Shown: one piece after another, positions 8,182 through 17,374 of the stretch
Layout: the number at the start of each line of letters is the position of its first letter
Numbering within the stretch: the first letter of the stretch is position 1
DNA from: Bacillota bacterium
GTDB lineage: Bacteria > Bacillota > Clostridia > Acetivibrionales > DSM-1351
Assembly (NCBI GenBank): GCA_023460955.1
Contig: JAEWOH010000018.1
Location: forward strand, 124,001 to 188,000
Direction of reading: 5' to 3'
Length of the DNA: 64,000 nucleotides
Notes under the pieces: generated by a model
Seen by the model: the letters and a program-made list of their open reading frames with translations, nothing else
What the model was told of the DNA's origin: nothing
Databases searched by the model: none
Position numbers and translations under genes: made by a program

Positions 8182-9114
8182 TTGTTTAGTAAAAGTAAGT
8201 CTTTAAGACGAACCATAGCACTGTTTTTGTTTTGCTGCAGTATTTTAAGTACAATTGCTCTATCGGGCTGCTCTTATAATGAAAAAAGTAAAAAAAGGGA
8301 CAGCACTTTTACAATAGTAACTTCCTTTTACCCAATATACGTATTTACAAAAAATATCGTCGGTGATATTTCAGGAGTAGAGTTAATCAACATGACTGAG
8401 CCCCAGACCGGGTGTCTTCACGACTATCAGCTCATCCCGGCAGATCTGAAAGTTCTTGATAAAGCAGATGCTTTTGTAATAAATGGAGCAGGTATGGAAG
8501 CCTTTATGGATAAAGTTATAAAGCAGCAGCCGGAATTAAACATTATTGAAGCTGCCAAGGGGATTGAGCTGTTAAAGGATAATAACGGCGAAGAAAATGC
8601 ACATGTATGGGTAAGCATTACAGGAGCAATTCAGGAGGTTAAGAATATAGCTGAAGGCCTGGCGGCTTCTGATCCCAATAATGCTGTTGCCTACAAGTCC
8701 AATGCCGATAAATATGTTAAGGAGTTGGAGACTCAAAGAGACAAAATGCATCAGCAACTGGACGGCTTCAAGAAAAAGGATGTTGTTACCTTCCATGAAG
8801 CTTTTCCGTACTTTGCAAAGGAGTTCGGACTCAACATTGTTTCGGTGGTTGAAAGAGAGCCTGGAACTGAGCCCAGTGCCGGTGAACTGGCAAATTTGAT
8901 AGATACTATTAAAGCGGACAAGATTAAAGTGCTTTTTGCCGAACCGCAGTATTCACAAAAGGCAGCTGAAGCTATTTCAAAGGAAACAGGAGCTAAGGTT
9001 TATTTGCTGGATCCTGTTGTTACAGGGGAAAAGAATGCTCCGGCTGACAGCTATATAAAGACAATGGATGAAAACCTGAAGGTATTGGTGGAAGCATTTA
9101 AGCAGAATCAGTAG
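8182..9114 (+). CDS. Zinc/manganese ABC transporter substrate-binding lipoprotein (ZnuA-like)
   Basis: The 310-residue lipoprotein of the cluster A-1 (ZnuA/AdcA/TroA) family has a signal peptide with lipobox ALSGC (Cys30). Likely metal ligands are His in GCLHDYQLIP, His in ENAHVWVS, His in TFHEAFPYFAKEFG and an Asp near the C-terminus (LLDPV). The family binds Zn2+ or Mn2+ at the cell surface and hands it to an ABC permease. The gene uses a TTG start, fixed by AGGAGG (8168-8173) at ideal spacing. No metal ABC ATPase or permease lies beside it, so it must work with subunits encoded elsewhere. A short His-rich loop typical of ZnuA is absent, so Mn is also possible. Confidence 0.85.
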   Translation: MFSKSKSLRRTIALFLFCCSILSTIALSGCSYNEKSKKRDSTFTIVTSFYPIYVFTKNIVGDISGVELINMTEPQTGCLHDYQLIPADLKVLDKADAFVINGAGMEAFMDKVIKQQPELNIIEAAKGIELLKDNNGEENAHVWVSITGAIQEVKNIAEGLAASDPNNAVAYKSNADKYVKELETQRDKMHQQLDGFKKKDVVTFHEAFPYFAKEFGLNIVSVVEREPGTEPSAGELANLIDTIKADKIKVLFAEPQYSQKAAEAISKETGAKVYLLDPVVTGEKNAPADSYIKTMDENLKVLVEAFKQNQ

Positions 9115-9214
9115 TACACCGGCGAAACTATTTGCCGGTATTGGCCTGACAGAGACAATGTTGTTTGACAAGGTGACCTGCGGCAGTGTAGCCTTGGTAA
9201 CTGGGGGATTAGAT

Positions 9215-9925
9215 GTGTATAATGTTAATATACTTGTGGTAGAGGATGATAATGAGATAAACAGACTGATTGCAGACAGCCTGAAAAAAGAGGGCTATTT
9301 CGTAAGAAGTTGTTATGACGGAGACGAGGCTCTCAGCACTCTCAAACAGGAACAATATCAGTTGGTTATTTTGGATATAATGCTTCCTAAGGTAGACGGA
9401 TATGAGGTATTACGAAAAGTTCGGGAGAAGGGGAACACGCCTGTAATTATTTTGTCGGCTAAAAACCAGGAGACTGATAAAATAATAGGTTTAGGGCTTG
9501 GCGCAGATGACTATCTTACCAAGCCCTTCGGCGTTGGAGAGCTAATGGCAAGAGTCAAGGCTCAGCTTAGAAGGTATATACACTATTCTTCAGAAAACAA
9601 AAAAGGGTTGGAAATAGTCAGGCATTTGGATATAGAACTTGATCCCGGAACATATGAAGTCAAAATTGGCGGAACATACATAGCATTAACTGCCAAAGAA
9701 TTTGAAATATTAAAATTATTTTTAAGCCACCCCAAAAAGGTTTTCACCAAAAATCAGATTTTCAGGACCATTTGGGGGGGAGATTTTCTAAAGGACGAAA
9801 ATACGGTAATGGTTCATATACGCCGGCTGAGGGAGAAGATTGAGAAAGATCCTTCTGACCCTAAGTATATCCAGACAGTTTGGGGGATTGGGTACAAACT
9901 TGCGGAGGAATTGCCTGAACTTTAA
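9215..9925 (+). CDS. OmpR-family response regulator
   Basis: A 236-residue regulator with a receiver domain (EDD pocket near the N-terminus, phospho-acceptor Asp54 in LVILDIMLPKVDGYEV, Lys in DYLTKPFG) and an OmpR winged helix ending in TVWGIGYKLAEE. I choose GTG 9215, which has GGGGG seven bases upstream and gives the usual family length; an in-frame ATG at 9158 would add 19 residues unlike the family. It belongs to the VanR/BcrR-like group seen next to peptide-antibiotic immunity transporters. The kinase gene follows after 15 bp, and three ABC transporter genes lie behind it. The tandem 11-bp repeats at 10914-10935 are its most likely binding site. Confidence 0.88.
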   Translation: MYNVNILVVEDDNEINRLIADSLKKEGYFVRSCYDGDEALSTLKQEQYQLVILDIMLPKVDGYEVLRKVREKGNTPVIILSAKNQETDKIIGLGLGADDYLTKPFGVGELMARVKAQLRRYIHYSSENKKGLEIVRHLDIELDPGTYEVKIGGTYIALTAKEFEILKLFLSHPKKVFTKNQIFRTIWGGDFLKDENTVMVHIRRLREKIEKDPSDPKYIQTVWGIGYKLAEELPEL

Positions 9926-9940
9926 TTCAGGTAAACAATT

Positions 9941-10870
9941 ATGTATAATTTAATTCTTAAATGCTTATTGGCTATTTCAATCATCTTAAATGTATATCTT
10001 ATTTATAAGTTTTTAATCCTTAATAACAGGTTGGCACTGATTACGGATATATTGACAGAAATTCGCAGTTCCGGCTTTGTCAGAAGAATTCATATGGGAA
10101 ATAGCTCAAGAGCTTTAAGAGAGCTAAGTTCTCATCTCAACTACCTGATGGATAAATTTCAAAATATAATTGAGCAAAAGCAAAAACTTGAATTAGCCCA
10201 TAAAAAACTTATCTCTAATATTTCACATGATATTCGTACTCCATTGACTTCGATGCTGGGATTTGTCGAGGTGCTTCAAAAAAACGATAATATCGATTTA
10301 ACTGAACAGAAAGAGTATTTACATATTATAAATTCAAAGGGTCAATCTTTATATAATTTGATACAGGATTTCTTTGAACTTTCAAGACTTGAAGCGGAAG
10401 ATGTGGAGATAAAGCTTGAAAAAGTTGATCTTGTAGAAATTCTTGCCGACACGATTGCTTCTTTTTATGAAAAGTTTAACAGTGCGGAAATAACCCCTGA
10501 AATCAGTTTTCCTACTGAACATATTTTTGTGTGGGGGCATGTTCCCAGTATTGAAAGAATACTGAATAACCTTCTGTCGAATGCCTTAAAGTATGGTACG
10601 GATGGAGGAGCCATCGGGATTTCGCTTACTGAAGAAAAGGATAAGGCAGTGGTGTCAGTATGGGATAATGGCAGGGGAATACCGGAAGGTGATCTGCCTT
10701 TTGTATTTAACAGGCTTTATACCGTAGAAAATTCGAGAAATGATAAGCTTCGAGGCTCAGGCTTGGGCCTGGCGATAGTGAAACAACTGGTGGAAAAACA
10801 AAATGGAAGTGTTACTGTAATAAGTAATGCGGGCAAAACAGTATTTTCCTTCAGTTTGATAAAAAATTAA
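9941..10870 (+). CDS. Sensor histidine kinase with minimal sensor region
   Basis: The 309-residue kinase has a single obvious N-terminal membrane helix (about residues 5-27), no sizeable external domain, then a linker and a HisKA box with His96 (NISHDIRTPLTSML). The ATP-binding domain has an N-box (ILNNLLSNALKYG), a G1 box (DNGRGIP), an F-box (FVFNRLYT) and a G2 box (GSGLGLAIV). Kinases of this shape usually sense through the membrane or through an associated ABC transporter rather than by direct ligand binding, as in bacitracin- and lantibiotic-responsive systems. It pairs with the regulator upstream. No strong ribosome binding site precedes its ATG, suggesting coupling to upstream translation. 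Confidence 0.88.
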   Translation: MYNLILKCLLAISIILNVYLIYKFLILNNRLALITDILTEIRSSGFVRRIHMGNSSRALRELSSHLNYLMDKFQNIIEQKQKLELAHKKLISNISHDIRTPLTSMLGFVEVLQKNDNIDLTEQKEYLHIINSKGQSLYNLIQDFFELSRLEAEDVEIKLEKVDLVEILADTIASFYEKFNSAEITPEISFPTEHIFVWGHVPSIERILNNLLSNALKYGTDGGAIGISLTEEKDKAVVSVWDNGRGIPEGDLPFVFNRLYTVENSRNDKLRGSGLGLAIVKQLVEKQNGSVTVISNAGKTVFSFSLIKN

Positions 10871-10913
10871 ATCCATCTGTTATGCATACATAACCCTTCA
10901 TTAAGAGATTTCC

Positions 10914-10978
10914 GTAAGGAATTTGTAAGGAATTTTTTAATACAGTGTAAGCTTATTGCTTTATTATAAAAGTATAAT
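10914..10978 (+). promoter_or_regulatory. Tandem response-regulator box and promoter for the ABC-2 operon
   Basis: GTAAGGAATTT is repeated exactly back to back (10914-10924 and 10925-10935), a period of 11 bp. A -10 TATAAT follows at 10973-10978 with no good -35, as expected for an activator-dependent promoter. This is the classic arrangement of an OmpR-family activator site. Confidence 0.6.
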
Positions 10979-10999
10979 AATACTTGAGGGGTGAAAACA

Positions 11000-11761
11000 T
11001 TGTATAGAGCAATATCTTCAGAGTTCCTAAAGCTTCGGAGGTCCAAACTTCTACTGCTGGTGATTATATCAGCTATCCTTCCATCCATGGTAAAATTCAT
11101 TCAATATTTATCGGTAAAAGATAACAGTAATCAAACCTGGGAGACATTTTTAACTTCAGGTAAAGAAATACTGGTAATGAGTATATTGATTACAGTTATG
11201 TTAGCTTCAGGCTTCATATTTACTATGGAGTATCACTTTAAAACGATATCCTACATACTTACTTCCGGTATATCAAAGACCAACATTTATATATCAAAAA
11301 TGGTTTCAGCATTATTGATGATATTATTACTACTGAGTGTATCCTGCTTATCTGAACTTGTATTTGGCTCTGTTTTGTTCGGAGCTGACATACCCGGCGA
11401 ATTAATCATAAGATTTTTTAAAGTAGCCTTATGGTATCTGGTATCATACTTTCTTTTATCCTCTGTAATTCTATTGTTAGGCGTATTGACTAAAAAGTTT
11501 GTGATTACCTCGGTAATTGCATCAGGGTTCCTTATGCTATCTTTTCCCTTTCAGTTAAAACAAAGCATATATGCCTGCCCTTTTATGACTCCTTGGGCAG
11601 TCGCAGCCAAGATTTATGGTTATAACAACTATGTATTCAATGACGCATACAGAAATGTTAATGCAGACGTTTATTCAGTATTTTTATTTTTAATGGTCTT
11701 GGCTTTAATTTCTACTATTGCAGGGATCGCCTGCTTTACAAGAACAGACTCAGAAAATTAA
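11000..11761 (+). CDS. ABC-2 type permease (bacitracin/lantibiotic immunity type)
   Basis: A 253-residue hydrophobic protein with about six membrane helices, beginning MYRAISSEFLKLRRSK, the typical opening of BcrB/LanE/LanG-type permeases. I prefer TTG 11000, eight bases behind GAGGGG; the alternative GTG at 10991 would overlap the ribosome binding site. It is the first of three genes (permease, permease, ATPase) forming one transporter. By family these remove peptide antibiotics or lantibiotics from the membrane, or export small compounds. Expression is probably driven by the upstream two-component system through the tandem repeats at 10914-10935. Confidence 0.8.
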   Translation: MYRAISSEFLKLRRSKLLLLVIISAILPSMVKFIQYLSVKDNSNQTWETFLTSGKEILVMSILITVMLASGFIFTMEYHFKTISYILTSGISKTNIYISKMVSALLMILLLLSVSCLSELVFGSVLFGADIPGELIIRFFKVALWYLVSYFLLSSVILLLGVLTKKFVITSVIASGFLMLSFPFQLKQSIYACPFMTPWAVAAKIYGYNNYVFNDAYRNVNADVYSVFLFLMVLALISTIAGIACFTRTDSEN

Positions 11762-11785
11762 GCTTGTTTGTATTGGGAGGATATA

Positions 11786-12517
11786 ATGCTATTATATTTA
11801 ATTTACACTGAATTTATAAAGTATAAGCGAACAGCAGTTTTATGGATGATAGGAATAGGTGGTTTTATTACAGCCGGAACTGGGTATTTGCTGGTATCAT
11901 CTGGAAATCATATAACGGGATGGGATATATACTCTGTTACAGCTCTTAATTGCATAAATCTGCTTTCAATATTAATGACAGCTGTAATATCAGGGTACGT
12001 TGTGATAAATGAGTATCATGGAGAGACGGTCAGTAATTTGTTTACTTACCCTGTATCAAGAATTAAAGTGTTTTTGATTAAATTTCTTATAATTTTTGTT
12101 TTTGTTATGGGTTTGTTCATAGTATTTCTGGTATCTGCAATATTTTTTGGTACTTTTTATACCGGTGAACTTCCTTCGGCTCCACAGATGCTTAAACTAG
12201 TCGTCTTATGTTTTATTTCGGCAATAATGAATTTTATTCTGGCACCTGTTACAGTATTTATTGGTTTAGTCATAAAGGGAACAGCAACTTATTTATTTGT
12301 TGGAATGGGTTACTTTATTATATATATAAGCCTTATTAACTCAAATTACAGTTACCTTATTCCGACCTGTGTTCCAAATAAAATAATTAACAGCTATTAC
12401 AATTCAGTACATCTGACGGGTTCAGAAGTTATTAGTATTGCGATTGTTTCGGGAATAACCTTTTTTTCCGCTATGATTTCGGCGGGAACCTATTTTTTAA
12501 AAAATGATTGCAGATAA
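11786..12517 (+). CDS. ABC-2 type permease, second subunit
   Basis: A 243-residue protein with about six membrane helices, also starting with a short amphipathic segment (LIYTEFIKYKRTAVLW) as in LanE/LanG or BcrB permeases. ATG 11786 is preceded by GGGAGG at correct spacing; an in-frame TTG 18 bases upstream has none. It differs in sequence from the preceding permease, so the transporter is probably a heterodimer of two permeases with two copies of the ATPase encoded behind it. The gap to the previous gene is 24 bp and to the ATPase gene 58 bp, so one operon is likely. Confidence 0.8.
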   Translation: MLLYLIYTEFIKYKRTAVLWMIGIGGFITAGTGYLLVSSGNHITGWDIYSVTALNCINLLSILMTAVISGYVVINEYHGETVSNLFTYPVSRIKVFLIKFLIIFVFVMGLFIVFLVSAIFFGTFYTGELPSAPQMLKLVVLCFISAIMNFILAPVTVFIGLVIKGTATYLFVGMGYFIIYISLINSNYSYLIPTCVPNKIINSYYNSVHLTGSEVISIAIVSGITFFSAMISAGTYFLKNDCR

Positions 12518-12575
12518 AATGTAAGATATCTGCAGGTAAAAATGAGTGTGATTTGGATACATAGGAGGCGTAACA

Positions 12576-13499
12576 ATGGATTATATTTTAAGAACGGAAA
12601 ACCTTACTAAATATTATAAAAATAAAAAAGCAGTAGACGGAGTCAATCTTCATGTCAGCAAAGGAGATATCTATGGGTTCCTGGGCCAGAATGGGGCAGG
12701 AAAGACCACAACGTTAAAAATGATTTTAGGGCTGGTAAAACCTACGCAGGGGGGCGTCTACCTTTTTGGCCAAAAGATTTCCTTCGGCGATTATTCTCAC
12801 TATGACAGGATAGGTTCTCTCGTTGAAACGGCAGGTTTTTATCCCAACCTCACAGCAGCTGAAAATTTGGAAATACACAGAAGAATGATGGGAGTCAACA
12901 ATAAGAGTTATCTGGAGGAAGCTCTTGAATTAACAGGAATGCTTGAGGTAAGAAATAAAAAAGTAAAGGGTTTTTCCCTTGGAATGAAGCAGAGACTCGG
13001 CCTTTCAAGAGCGCTGCTGCACAAACCTGAACTTCTTATACTGGATGAGCCCACAAATGGCCTGGATCCTGTAGGAATTAAAGAAATACGGAAGCTTGTT
13101 CAAGACTTATCCATGAAAAGAAAAATAACAGTTCTGGTGTCCTCACATATATTAAGCGAAATCCAGCAGATGGCGTCAAAAATCGGAATAATCCATAACG
13201 GTACTCTTTTAGAGGAAATAGCCTATCAGGATCTAAAGCTGAAAAGCAGAAGCTATATAGAAATAAAAGTTAACGATGATAAAATGGCCTGCTACCTTAT
13301 GGAAAATAGTCTGGGCTTATCTGATTATAAAGTTATTGAGCAGGGAACGATAAGAATCTATGAGAGGTTAAGTGAAGGAGCATTATTTAACAAGGTTCTG
13401 TCAGATAACAGTCTGGAAATCAGCGGAATAAGTATAATGAATGATTCTCTGGAGGATTATTTCCTGGAACTTACCGGAGGGGCTTTCAGTGTATCGTAA
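12576..13499 (+). CDS. ABC transporter ATP-binding protein (BcrA/LanF type)
   Basis: A 307-residue nucleotide-binding subunit with Walker A GQNGAGKTT, signature FSLGMKQRLGLSRAL, Walker B LLILDEPTNGLDPVG and switch His in VSSHILSE. The SLGMKQR form of the signature and the ~80-residue C-terminal extension are characteristic of the BcrA/NisF/drug-resistance ABC-2 class. It energises the two permeases encoded just upstream. GGAGG precedes the ATG. The operon ends at a strong convergent hairpin shared with nifJ on the other strand. The nearest functional analogies are bacitracin or lantibiotic immunity; the real substrate is unknown, and no bacteriocin gene is visible nearby. Confidence 0.9.
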   Translation: MDYILRTENLTKYYKNKKAVDGVNLHVSKGDIYGFLGQNGAGKTTTLKMILGLVKPTQGGVYLFGQKISFGDYSHYDRIGSLVETAGFYPNLTAAENLEIHRRMMGVNNKSYLEEALELTGMLEVRNKKVKGFSLGMKQRLGLSRALLHKPELLILDEPTNGLDPVGIKEIRKLVQDLSMKRKITVLVSSHILSEIQQMASKIGIIHNGTLLEEIAYQDLKLKSRSYIEIKVNDDKMACYLMENSLGLSDYKVIEQGTIRIYERLSEGALFNKVLSDNSLEISGISIMNDSLEDYFLELTGGAFSVS

Positions 13500-13534
13500 T
13501 AAGTTTATATGAGGAGTCGGGTAAATACAAAGTT

Positions 13535-13586
13535 AAAAAAATCACTTATGGCTATTATACATATACGACCATAAGTGATTTTTTAT
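13535..13586. terminator. Bidirectional terminator between the BcrA-like gene and nifJ
   Basis: An 11-bp perfect stem ATCACTTATGG / CCATAAGTGAT encloses a 17-base loop. An A run on the left and a T run on the right allow it to act on both strands. Confidence 0.85.
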
Positions 13587-13617
13587 TTGTTTTAACTTTT
13601 AATGTGACATTGATAAA

Positions 13618-16600
13618 TTAACCTTCAGTCATCCTCTTAAGTTTTGAATACTTCTCTTTTGCGTGTTCTTCTGCCATGTTGAACAATTCCTCAGCTTCTT
13701 CAGGGAACTGCTTTGCCAGAGATGAGAACCTTACCTGATTCATCAGGAAGTCTCTGAAACTGGAAGTAGGTTCTTTTGAGTCAAGACTGAATGGATTCTT
13801 ACCCTGCTGCTTCATTTCAGGATTGTATCTGAACAAATGCCAGTAGCCCGCTGATACAGCGTTTGCGGAATTTGCAATACTTCTTCCCATGCCATCCTTG
13901 ATGCCATGGCTTATACATGGTGAATAAGCAATAATTATCGAAGGTCCCTTATAGGCTTCAGCCTCAGCAATTGCCTTCAGCATCTGATTTCTATCAGCTC
14001 CTATACCAATCTGTGCAACGTAAACATTACCATAAGTCATCATCTGAGCTGCAAGATCCTTTTTAGCGGATTTCTTTCCTGATGAGGCAAATTTAGCGAT
14101 TGCAGAAGTAGGAGTAGCCTTTGAGGACTGTCCGCCAGTATTTGAGTATATTTCAGTGTCAAATACCAGAACATTTACATCATCACCTGAGGCAAGCACA
14201 TGGTCAAGACCGCCGTAGCCGATATCATAAGCCCAACCGTCACCACCTACAATCCATATTGAACGTTTGATAAGGTAGTCCTGTTTTTCCAATAATTCAG
14301 CTATAAGTTGAGTTTGGAGCTGGTCCTTCGGTGAATAAGCTTTTATAGCCTCCAGAAGATCTTCGCTTGCTCCTTTGGAGCCTTCTCCCTCTTCAGCGTT
14401 TACTACCCAGTTATTAAGCTTTTCTTTAAGATTGTCATCAATGTCCATCCCTGAGAGCTGTAACGCTATATCTCTGATACGTTCTCTTATCTGCTTAACG
14501 CCAAGGTAGAAACCGTATCCGAATTCAGCATTATCCTCAAATAAAGAGTTTGCCCATGCCGGGCCTTTGCCCTCATTGTTAACGGTATATGCACTAACGG
14601 GGAAGGAGCCGCCCCATATTGATGAACAGCCTGTGGCGTTAGCAATCATCATCCTATCGCCAAACATCTGTGTAACAAGCTTGATATAAGGAGTTTCACC
14701 GCAGCCTGCACATGCTCCTGAGAATTCGTACAAAGGTTTCCTAAACTGAGTATCTTTTATAGTTTTGGTGCCAAAGTTTCCACCCTTGTAAGCTATCTTT
14801 GTAGTTGAGTATTCATAGTTTGGAATTTCCGCTTCAGTCTGAGTGCTAAGCTTTTTCATAACCAATGCTTTAGGCTTGGCAGGACAGACGTCTGCACAGT
14901 TTCCGCAGCCGGTACAGTCCATAGGGCTTATCTGGATTCTGAACTGATAATTTTCATAACCTTTTCCAACAGCTTTTTTGGTTACAAAGGTTTCGGGAGC
15001 TCCTGCCAGTTCTTCTTCTGTAGCCAATGTTGGTCTTATTACAGCATGAGGACAAACCAAAGAGCAGATATTACACTGAATACAGGTTTCGGGTATCCAT
15101 TCGGGAACGTTCACAGCAATTCCACGTTTCTCATAAGCTGCTGTTCCGTTTGGTATAGTACCGTCCTCTAATTCCACAAAAGTGCTGACGGGAAGATCTT
15201 CGCCTCTCATTGCATTAGAAGGACGGAGAATGTTTCTGATAAAGTCAGGTTCTTGTATATCGGTATTGGAAGTATCCTTAGCATCTTTCCAAGAGTCAGG
15301 CACGTTGATTTTAACTATTGAGTCAACACCTTTATCAATAGCTTCCTGATTGATCCTTACAACATTTTCGCCTTTTTTGCCATAGGATTTAACAACGCCT
15401 TCCTTAAGATAACGTATGGCTTCATCAATAGGAATAATGTTGGCCAGTTTGAAGAAGGCTGCCTGCATTATCATGTTTATTCTGTTTCCAAGTCCAATTT
15501 TTTCTGCTATATCATAAGCATTAACGGTGTAGAATTGTATATTGTGCTGTGCTATCTGACGCTTGATTTCAGCCGGCAGGTGATCTTCCAGTTCTTTCTC
15601 GTCCCATAGACAGTTTAGAACGAAGGTACCTCCGTCCTTAATTCCCTTTAAAAGGTCGTACTGATTTACGTACGATTGGTTGTGGCAGGCAATATAATCA
15701 GCTTCGTGAACTAGATAAGCAGATTTGATGGGTTCATCTCCAAACCTTAAATGGGACATGGTTACACCACCAGATTTTTTAGAATCATAAGCGAAGTATG
15801 CCTGAACATATTTATCTGTATGATCACCTATAATTTTTATAGCCTGCTTGTTGGCACCTACAGTTCCGTCTGAACCGAGACCCCAGAAGAGGCATTTATA
15901 AGTGGATTTAGGAGAAGCGTTAATATGATCATTAATATCCAACGAAGTGTAGGTGACATCATCAACGATACCAAGTGTAAATCTATCCTTTGGACTTTGC
16001 TGTTTCAAATTATCATAAACTCCCTTAATATGTGCAGGAGAGGTATCCTTGGAGGCAAGTCCGAAACGTCCTCCAACAATAAGAGGAGCATTTTCCATTC
16101 CGTAGTACGCAGCTTTTACATCTAGATAAAGAGGTTCTCCGATTGCTCCGGGTTCCTTTGTTCTGTCTAATACAGCAATTTTTTTAACCGTTTTAGGGAT
16201 TACATTCATTAAATGCTTTACAGAGAAAGGCCTGAATAAATGCACCTTTACCAAGCCGTACTTTTCACCGCTTGCATTTAGATAGTCAATGGTTTCCTCG
16301 ATCACATCAGTGATAGAACCCATAGCGATTATAATGTTTTCTGCATCAGGAGCTCCATAATAATCAAAAAGTCCATGCTTTCTTCCGGTAAGTTCTCCGA
16401 CTTTGTTCATGTACTCTTCTACTATATTTACAATATTATCATAGTATGGATTTGAAGCTTCACGGTTCTGGAAGTATACGTCGGGATTTTGAGCTGTTCC
16501 TCTTGTCACAGGATGATTTGGAGACAGTGCTCTATCTCTGAATTCCTTAACAGCATCATAATCTATAAGGCTTGCCAGATCATCATATTCTAGAGCTTCT

Positions 16601-17148
16601 ATCTTTTGAATTTCATGTGAGGTTCTGAACCCATCAAAGAAATGTAGGAAGGGAAGTTTGCCTTTAATTGCTGCAAGATGAGCTACCGGAGCAATATCCA
16701 TAATTTCCTGCACTGAACCGGATGCAAGCATAACCACACCGGTTTGTCTGGCTGCCATTACATCCTGGTGATCTCCAAAAATTGACAAAGCCTGTGTTGC
16801 TATTGCTCTGGCACTTACGTGAAATACTGCAGGCAGCAATTCGCCCGATGCCTTATACATTATAGGGATCATTAACAATAAACCCTGAGATGCGGTAAAA
16901 GTTGTTGATAATGCACCTGCCTGCAAGGAACCGTGCAGTGTTCCTGCAGCTCCCGCTTCTGATTGCATTTCAACTACACGGACTTTTTGTCCGAAGATAT
17001 TCTTTTTACCCTTGGCAGACCATTCATCCACTGATTCTGCCATGTTTGACGATGGTGTTATAGGGTAAATTGCGGCCACATCAGTATATGCATAAGCAAC
17101 ATAAGCAGCAGCCGTATTTCCGTCCACCGTCATTTTTATTTTCGACAT
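13618..17148 (-). CDS. nifJ: Pyruvate:ferredoxin (flavodoxin) oxidoreductase
   Basis: The 1176-residue single-chain enzyme oxidises pyruvate with CoA to acetyl-CoA and CO2 and reduces ferredoxin, the central catabolic step in clostridia. Domains in order: pyruvate-binding domain with AAIYPITPSSNMAE near the N-terminus; CoA-binding domain II; gamma domain; two 4Fe-4S clusters (CIQCNICSLVCPHAV and CTGCGNCADVCPAKP); and a thiamine diphosphate domain with GACAGCGETPYIKL and GDGWAYDIGYGGLDHVL followed by DTEIYSNTGGQ. Length and domain order match the homodimeric clostridial and Desulfovibrio enzymes. I start it at ATG 17148, ten bases behind AGAGGGGTG, rather than at an in-frame codon 51 bases upstream. 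A small gene lies 34 bp upstream on the same strand and is probably cotranscribed. Confidence 0.97.
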   Translation of the reverse strand: MSKIKMTVDGNTAAAYVAYAYTDVAAIYPITPSSNMAESVDEWSAKGKKNIFGQKVRVVEMQSEAGAAGTLHGSLQAGALSTTFTASQGLLLMIPIMYKASGELLPAVFHVSARAIATQALSIFGDHQDVMAARQTGVVMLASGSVQEIMDIAPVAHLAAIKGKLPFLHFFDGFRTSHEIQKIEALEYDDLASLIDYDAVKEFRDRALSPNHPVTRGTAQNPDVYFQNREASNPYYDNIVNIVEEYMNKVGELTGRKHGLFDYYGAPDAENIIIAMGSITDVIEETIDYLNASGEKYGLVKVHLFRPFSVKHLMNVIPKTVKKIAVLDRTKEPGAIGEPLYLDVKAAYYGMENAPLIVGGRFGLASKDTSPAHIKGVYDNLKQQSPKDRFTLGIVDDVTYTSLDINDHINASPKSTYKCLFWGLGSDGTVGANKQAIKIIGDHTDKYVQAYFAYDSKKSGGVTMSHLRFGDEPIKSAYLVHEADYIACHNQSYVNQYDLLKGIKDGGTFVLNCLWDEKELEDHLPAEIKRQIAQHNIQFYTVNAYDIAEKIGLGNRINMIMQAAFFKLANIIPIDEAIRYLKEGVVKSYGKKGENVVRINQEAIDKGVDSIVKINVPDSWKDAKDTSNTDIQEPDFIRNILRPSNAMRGEDLPVSTFVELEDGTIPNGTAAYEKRGIAVNVPEWIPETCIQCNICSLVCPHAVIRPTLATEEELAGAPETFVTKKAVGKGYENYQFRIQISPMDCTGCGNCADVCPAKPKALVMKKLSTQTEAEIPNYEYSTTKIAYKGGNFGTKTIKDTQFRKPLYEFSGACAGCGETPYIKLVTQMFGDRMMIANATGCSSIWGGSFPVSAYTVNNEGKGPAWANSLFEDNAEFGYGFYLGVKQIRERIRDIALQLSGMDIDDNLKEKLNNWVVNAEEGEGSKGASEDLLEAIKAYSPKDQLQTQLIAELLEKQDYLIKRSIWIVGGDGWAYDIGYGGLDHVLASGDDVNVLVFDTEIYSNTGGQSSKATPTSAIAKFASSGKKSAKKDLAAQMMTYGNVYVAQIGIGADRNQMLKAIAEAEAYKGPSIIIAYSPCISHGIKDGMGRSIANSANAVSAGYWHLFRYNPEMKQQGKNPFSLDSKEPTSSFRDFLMNQVRFSSLAKQFPEEAEELFNMAEEHAKEKYSKLKRMTEG

Positions 17149-17182
17149 AAAAAAATCACCCCTCTTATTTTTACAGTTTGTA

Positions 17183-17374
17183 CTAAAGTCTACTTCCATT
17201 ATCTACCCATTTTTTTGCTTCCGAAACGCCTTCTTCGTCAGGAATAACTACATCTGTGTGTTCCTGCTTCGTTTTTTCCATTGTCCAGGCGGCAGTGCCT
17301 TCGTTATCGGTCGGCCTAAAGGCTGTTAAACGCCTATTGTCACGCCCGTCAAGTTGTGTATCTTTTTTACCCAT
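17183..17374 (-). CDS. Small DUF3787-like protein upstream of nifJ
   Basis: A 63-residue hydrophilic protein starting MGKKDTQLDGRDNRRL. It has no membrane segment and no cysteine. I chose ATG 17374, with GGAGG five bases upstream; the in-frame ATG four codons earlier contains that ribosome binding site. It ends in a WVDNGSRL tail. The sequence resembles short clostridial proteins grouped as DUF3787, but this is from memory and should be tested by a family search. It ends 34 bp before nifJ on the same strand, so it probably shares the nifJ transcript and could act with the oxidoreductase. Its function is unknown. Confidence 0.7.
   Translation of the reverse strand: MGKKDTQLDGRDNRRLTAFRPTDNEGTAAWTMEKTKQEHTDVVIPDEEGVSEAKKWVDNGSRL

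Noticed and set aside
9118..9139. Hairpin ACCGGC / TGCCGGT behind the zinc lipoprotein gene as terminator
   Set aside because: No T run follows; it may be a weak pause only, and was not listed as a terminator.
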